Below, piece after piece: positions 5,590 through 6,322 of a DNA stretch of 6,322 nt. Numbering within the stretch: the first letter of the stretch is position 1; each line of letters begins with the position of its first letter. A program made the translations under genes and the position numbers. Source of the stretch: Deinococcales bacterium (lineage in GTDB: Bacteria; Deinococcota; Deinococci; Deinococcales; Deinococcaceae); assembly GCA_014378225.1 (NCBI GenBank), contig JACMOA010000246.1:1-6322 (forward strand). The letters run 5' to 3'. The notes under the pieces are model-generated. The model saw only the letters and a program-made list of their open reading frames with translations. It made no database searches and was not told the DNA's origin.

Positions 5590-6146
5590 AGCTTAATACC
5601 CAGCAGCTCAAGGTTTTGCCGCATTTCTACGGATGTGATGGCCCCAATCTTGCGCTTGACCACTTTACCGCTCGAGTCCACAAAAAAGGTTTCGGGCGGT
5701 GCAGTCACGCCGTAGTCGAAGGCCAGATTGTTGTTCGTATTGAGCAAGCTGGGAAAGGTGTAGCCAAACTGCTGGGCAAAAGCACGAGCCTTACCTGGAT
5801 TATCACGCATCAAAATGCCCACCAGCGTAGCCTGACCCTTGAGCTTATCCGCCAGTTCTCGAAAAAGCGGGGCCTCTTCACGGCAAGGTTCGCACCAAGA
5901 CGCCCAGAAGTTAATTACCATCGGCTTACCTTTGAGCGCACTCGAGCTAAACTGAGTTCCGTCTAGCGTTTTCCCAGAAATAGCAGGTGCATTTCGGCCC
6001 TCGAGCACACTTTTTGCGTCGTCGGTTTGGGTGAGCAAGCCCACCGCCAACAGCGCCAAAACCGCCACCATCACCAACAGCGGCAGAAACCGAGTCCACG
6101 GCGCTCGAGCACTCTCTTTTTGAGTTGGGTCTTGAGATAAATTCAC
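5586..6146 (-). CDS. ccmG: Thiol:disulfide interchange protein CcmG/DsbE
   Basis: CcmG is a membrane-tethered, outward-facing thioredoxin-fold protein that keeps the apocytochrome/CcmH thiols reduced. The 186-residue product has a charged N-terminus, one uncleaved membrane anchor (about 19-40) and a thioredoxin domain from about residue 50. That domain has the active site WCEPC (84-88) inside VINFWASWCEPC, and the CcmG-type GVTAPPETFFVD segment (146-157) containing the cis-proline. The acidic residue in the CEPC motif is typical of reductive CcmG-type proteins. The start is GTG 6146, with AGAGGT ending 7 nt upstream; no ATG fits better. It follows ccmF by 58 bp and overlaps ccmH by 4 bp. Four CTCGAG copies lie inside it. 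Confidence 0.95.
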   Translation of the reverse strand: MNLSQDPTQKESARAPWTRFLPLLVMVAVLALLAVGLLTQTDDAKSVLEGRNAPAISGKTLDGTQFSSSALKGKPMVINFWASWCEPCREEAPLFRELADKLKGQATLVGILMRDNPGKARAFAQQFGYTFPSLLNTNNNLAFDYGVTAPPETFFVDSSGKVVKRKIGAITSVEMRQNLELLGIKL

Positions 6147-6204
6147 AAGTAAAACCTCTTTAGACTCTGCATTTCCGCTTTAGCTCATCGCTCATGACCG
6201 ATTA

Positions 6205-6322
6205 CTAATCCGCCGCCTGAGCCACGCTCTTCACCGCTCGAGCCTGACGCACCTGCGGAGAAAGCAGCGTAATTCCAGACCCGATAATCATGATGAAAGT
6301 TCCCAGCCAAATCCAGCTCACC
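6205..6322 (-). CDS. ccmF: Haem lyase CcmF, C-terminal end only
   Basis: The last 38 codons of a gene entering from the right edge read VSWIWLGTFIMIIGSGITLL and then a basic tail ending QAAD, closed by TAG (6207-6205) with a second in-frame stop TAA directly after. One hydrophobic helix beginning with SWIWLG and ending in a short cytoplasmic tail is characteristic of the end of CcmF, which in full is a polytopic protein of about 600 residues or more that attaches haem to apocytochrome c. Position directly upstream of ccmG and ccmH in the same direction supports this strongly. The upstream part and the promoter lie outside the window. Confidence 0.85.
   Translation of the reverse strand, partial: VSWIWLGTFIMIIGSGITLLSPQVRQARAVKSVAQAAD

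Larger units (their letters stand above)
295..6242. repeat. CTCGAG hexamer dispersed about 66 times
   Basis: Counting by eye gives about 66 copies of the palindrome CTCGAG between 295 and 6242. They occur in every complete gene and in the spacers. Random expectation for a 6-mer of this composition is one to two in 6.3 kb. In coding regions it is tolerated in several reading frames: Leu-Glu (CTC GAG) dominates in truD, while Ala/Thr-Arg-X and Ser-Ser or Ser-Arg readings occur elsewhere. The pattern is comparable to the highly iterated palindrome HIP1 of cyanobacteria, but with a different hexamer. My count may be off by one or two. Confidence 0.9.

Noticed and set aside
5616..5966. 116-codon plus-strand frame
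   Set aside because: Antisense shadow of ccmG, which has clear thioredoxin-fold motifs and operon context.
1..6322. CRISPR arrays, tRNA/rRNA genes, insertion sequences
   Set aside because: None seen: no regular spaced repeats, no cloverleaf or rRNA-like stretches, no transposase motifs or terminal inverted repeats with target duplications.

Overview
The window is a piece of bacterial chromosome with housekeeping and respiratory genes. The best guess for the source is the Deinococcota, probably a Meiothermus-like member of the Thermaceae. That guess rests on gene content (a CcmI-like protein fused to cytochrome c beside CcmF/G/H, a small DUF2171 protein, a Uma2-type gene) and on frequent GTG/TTG starts. 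It is an inference and not a database result. The most striking whole-window property is the hexamer CTCGAG. I count about 66 copies in 6.3 kb, roughly one per 96 bp, where one or two would be expected by chance. It is present in genes and spacers alike.

Layout, left to right. Positions 1-1023 (minus strand) hold most of argG (argininosuccinate synthase), cut by the window edge after 341 codons. Positions 1024-1429 are the divergent spacer. It carries a good sigma-70-type argG promoter and a leader of about 277 nt. The leader contains an eight-codon ORF ending in three consecutive Arg codons, a long hairpin, a tandem 17-nt repeat and a second hairpin followed by a T-run. Together these look like an arginine-sensing transcription attenuator, and this is the candidate undescribed system of the window. 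On the plus strand, 1430-1765 is a shortened Uma2-like gene that appears to have lost its catalytic core. It is followed 10 bp later by truD (1776-2918), which contains a perfect palindrome in a region longer than in E. coli TruD. trxA (3071-3406) follows with a strong Shine-Dalgarno sequence. Two consecutive bidirectional terminators (3416-3505) separate it from the converging minus-strand genes.

The right half, read on the minus strand from 6322 downward, is a cytochrome c maturation (System I) cluster. It runs ccmF (3' end only), ccmG, ccmH (4-bp overlap with ccmG), then a CcmI-like TPR protein with a fused C-terminal CXXCH cytochrome c domain. A small His-rich DUF2171 gene follows, and the cluster ends at the shared terminators. 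The ccm proteins form one pathway: CcmG and CcmH keep the apocytochrome CXXCH thiols reduced, the CcmI-like TPR region presents the apocytochrome, and CcmF attaches haem. The thioredoxin TrxA is the cytoplasmic counterpart of the CcmG fold but faces the other way and is probably not part of that operon.
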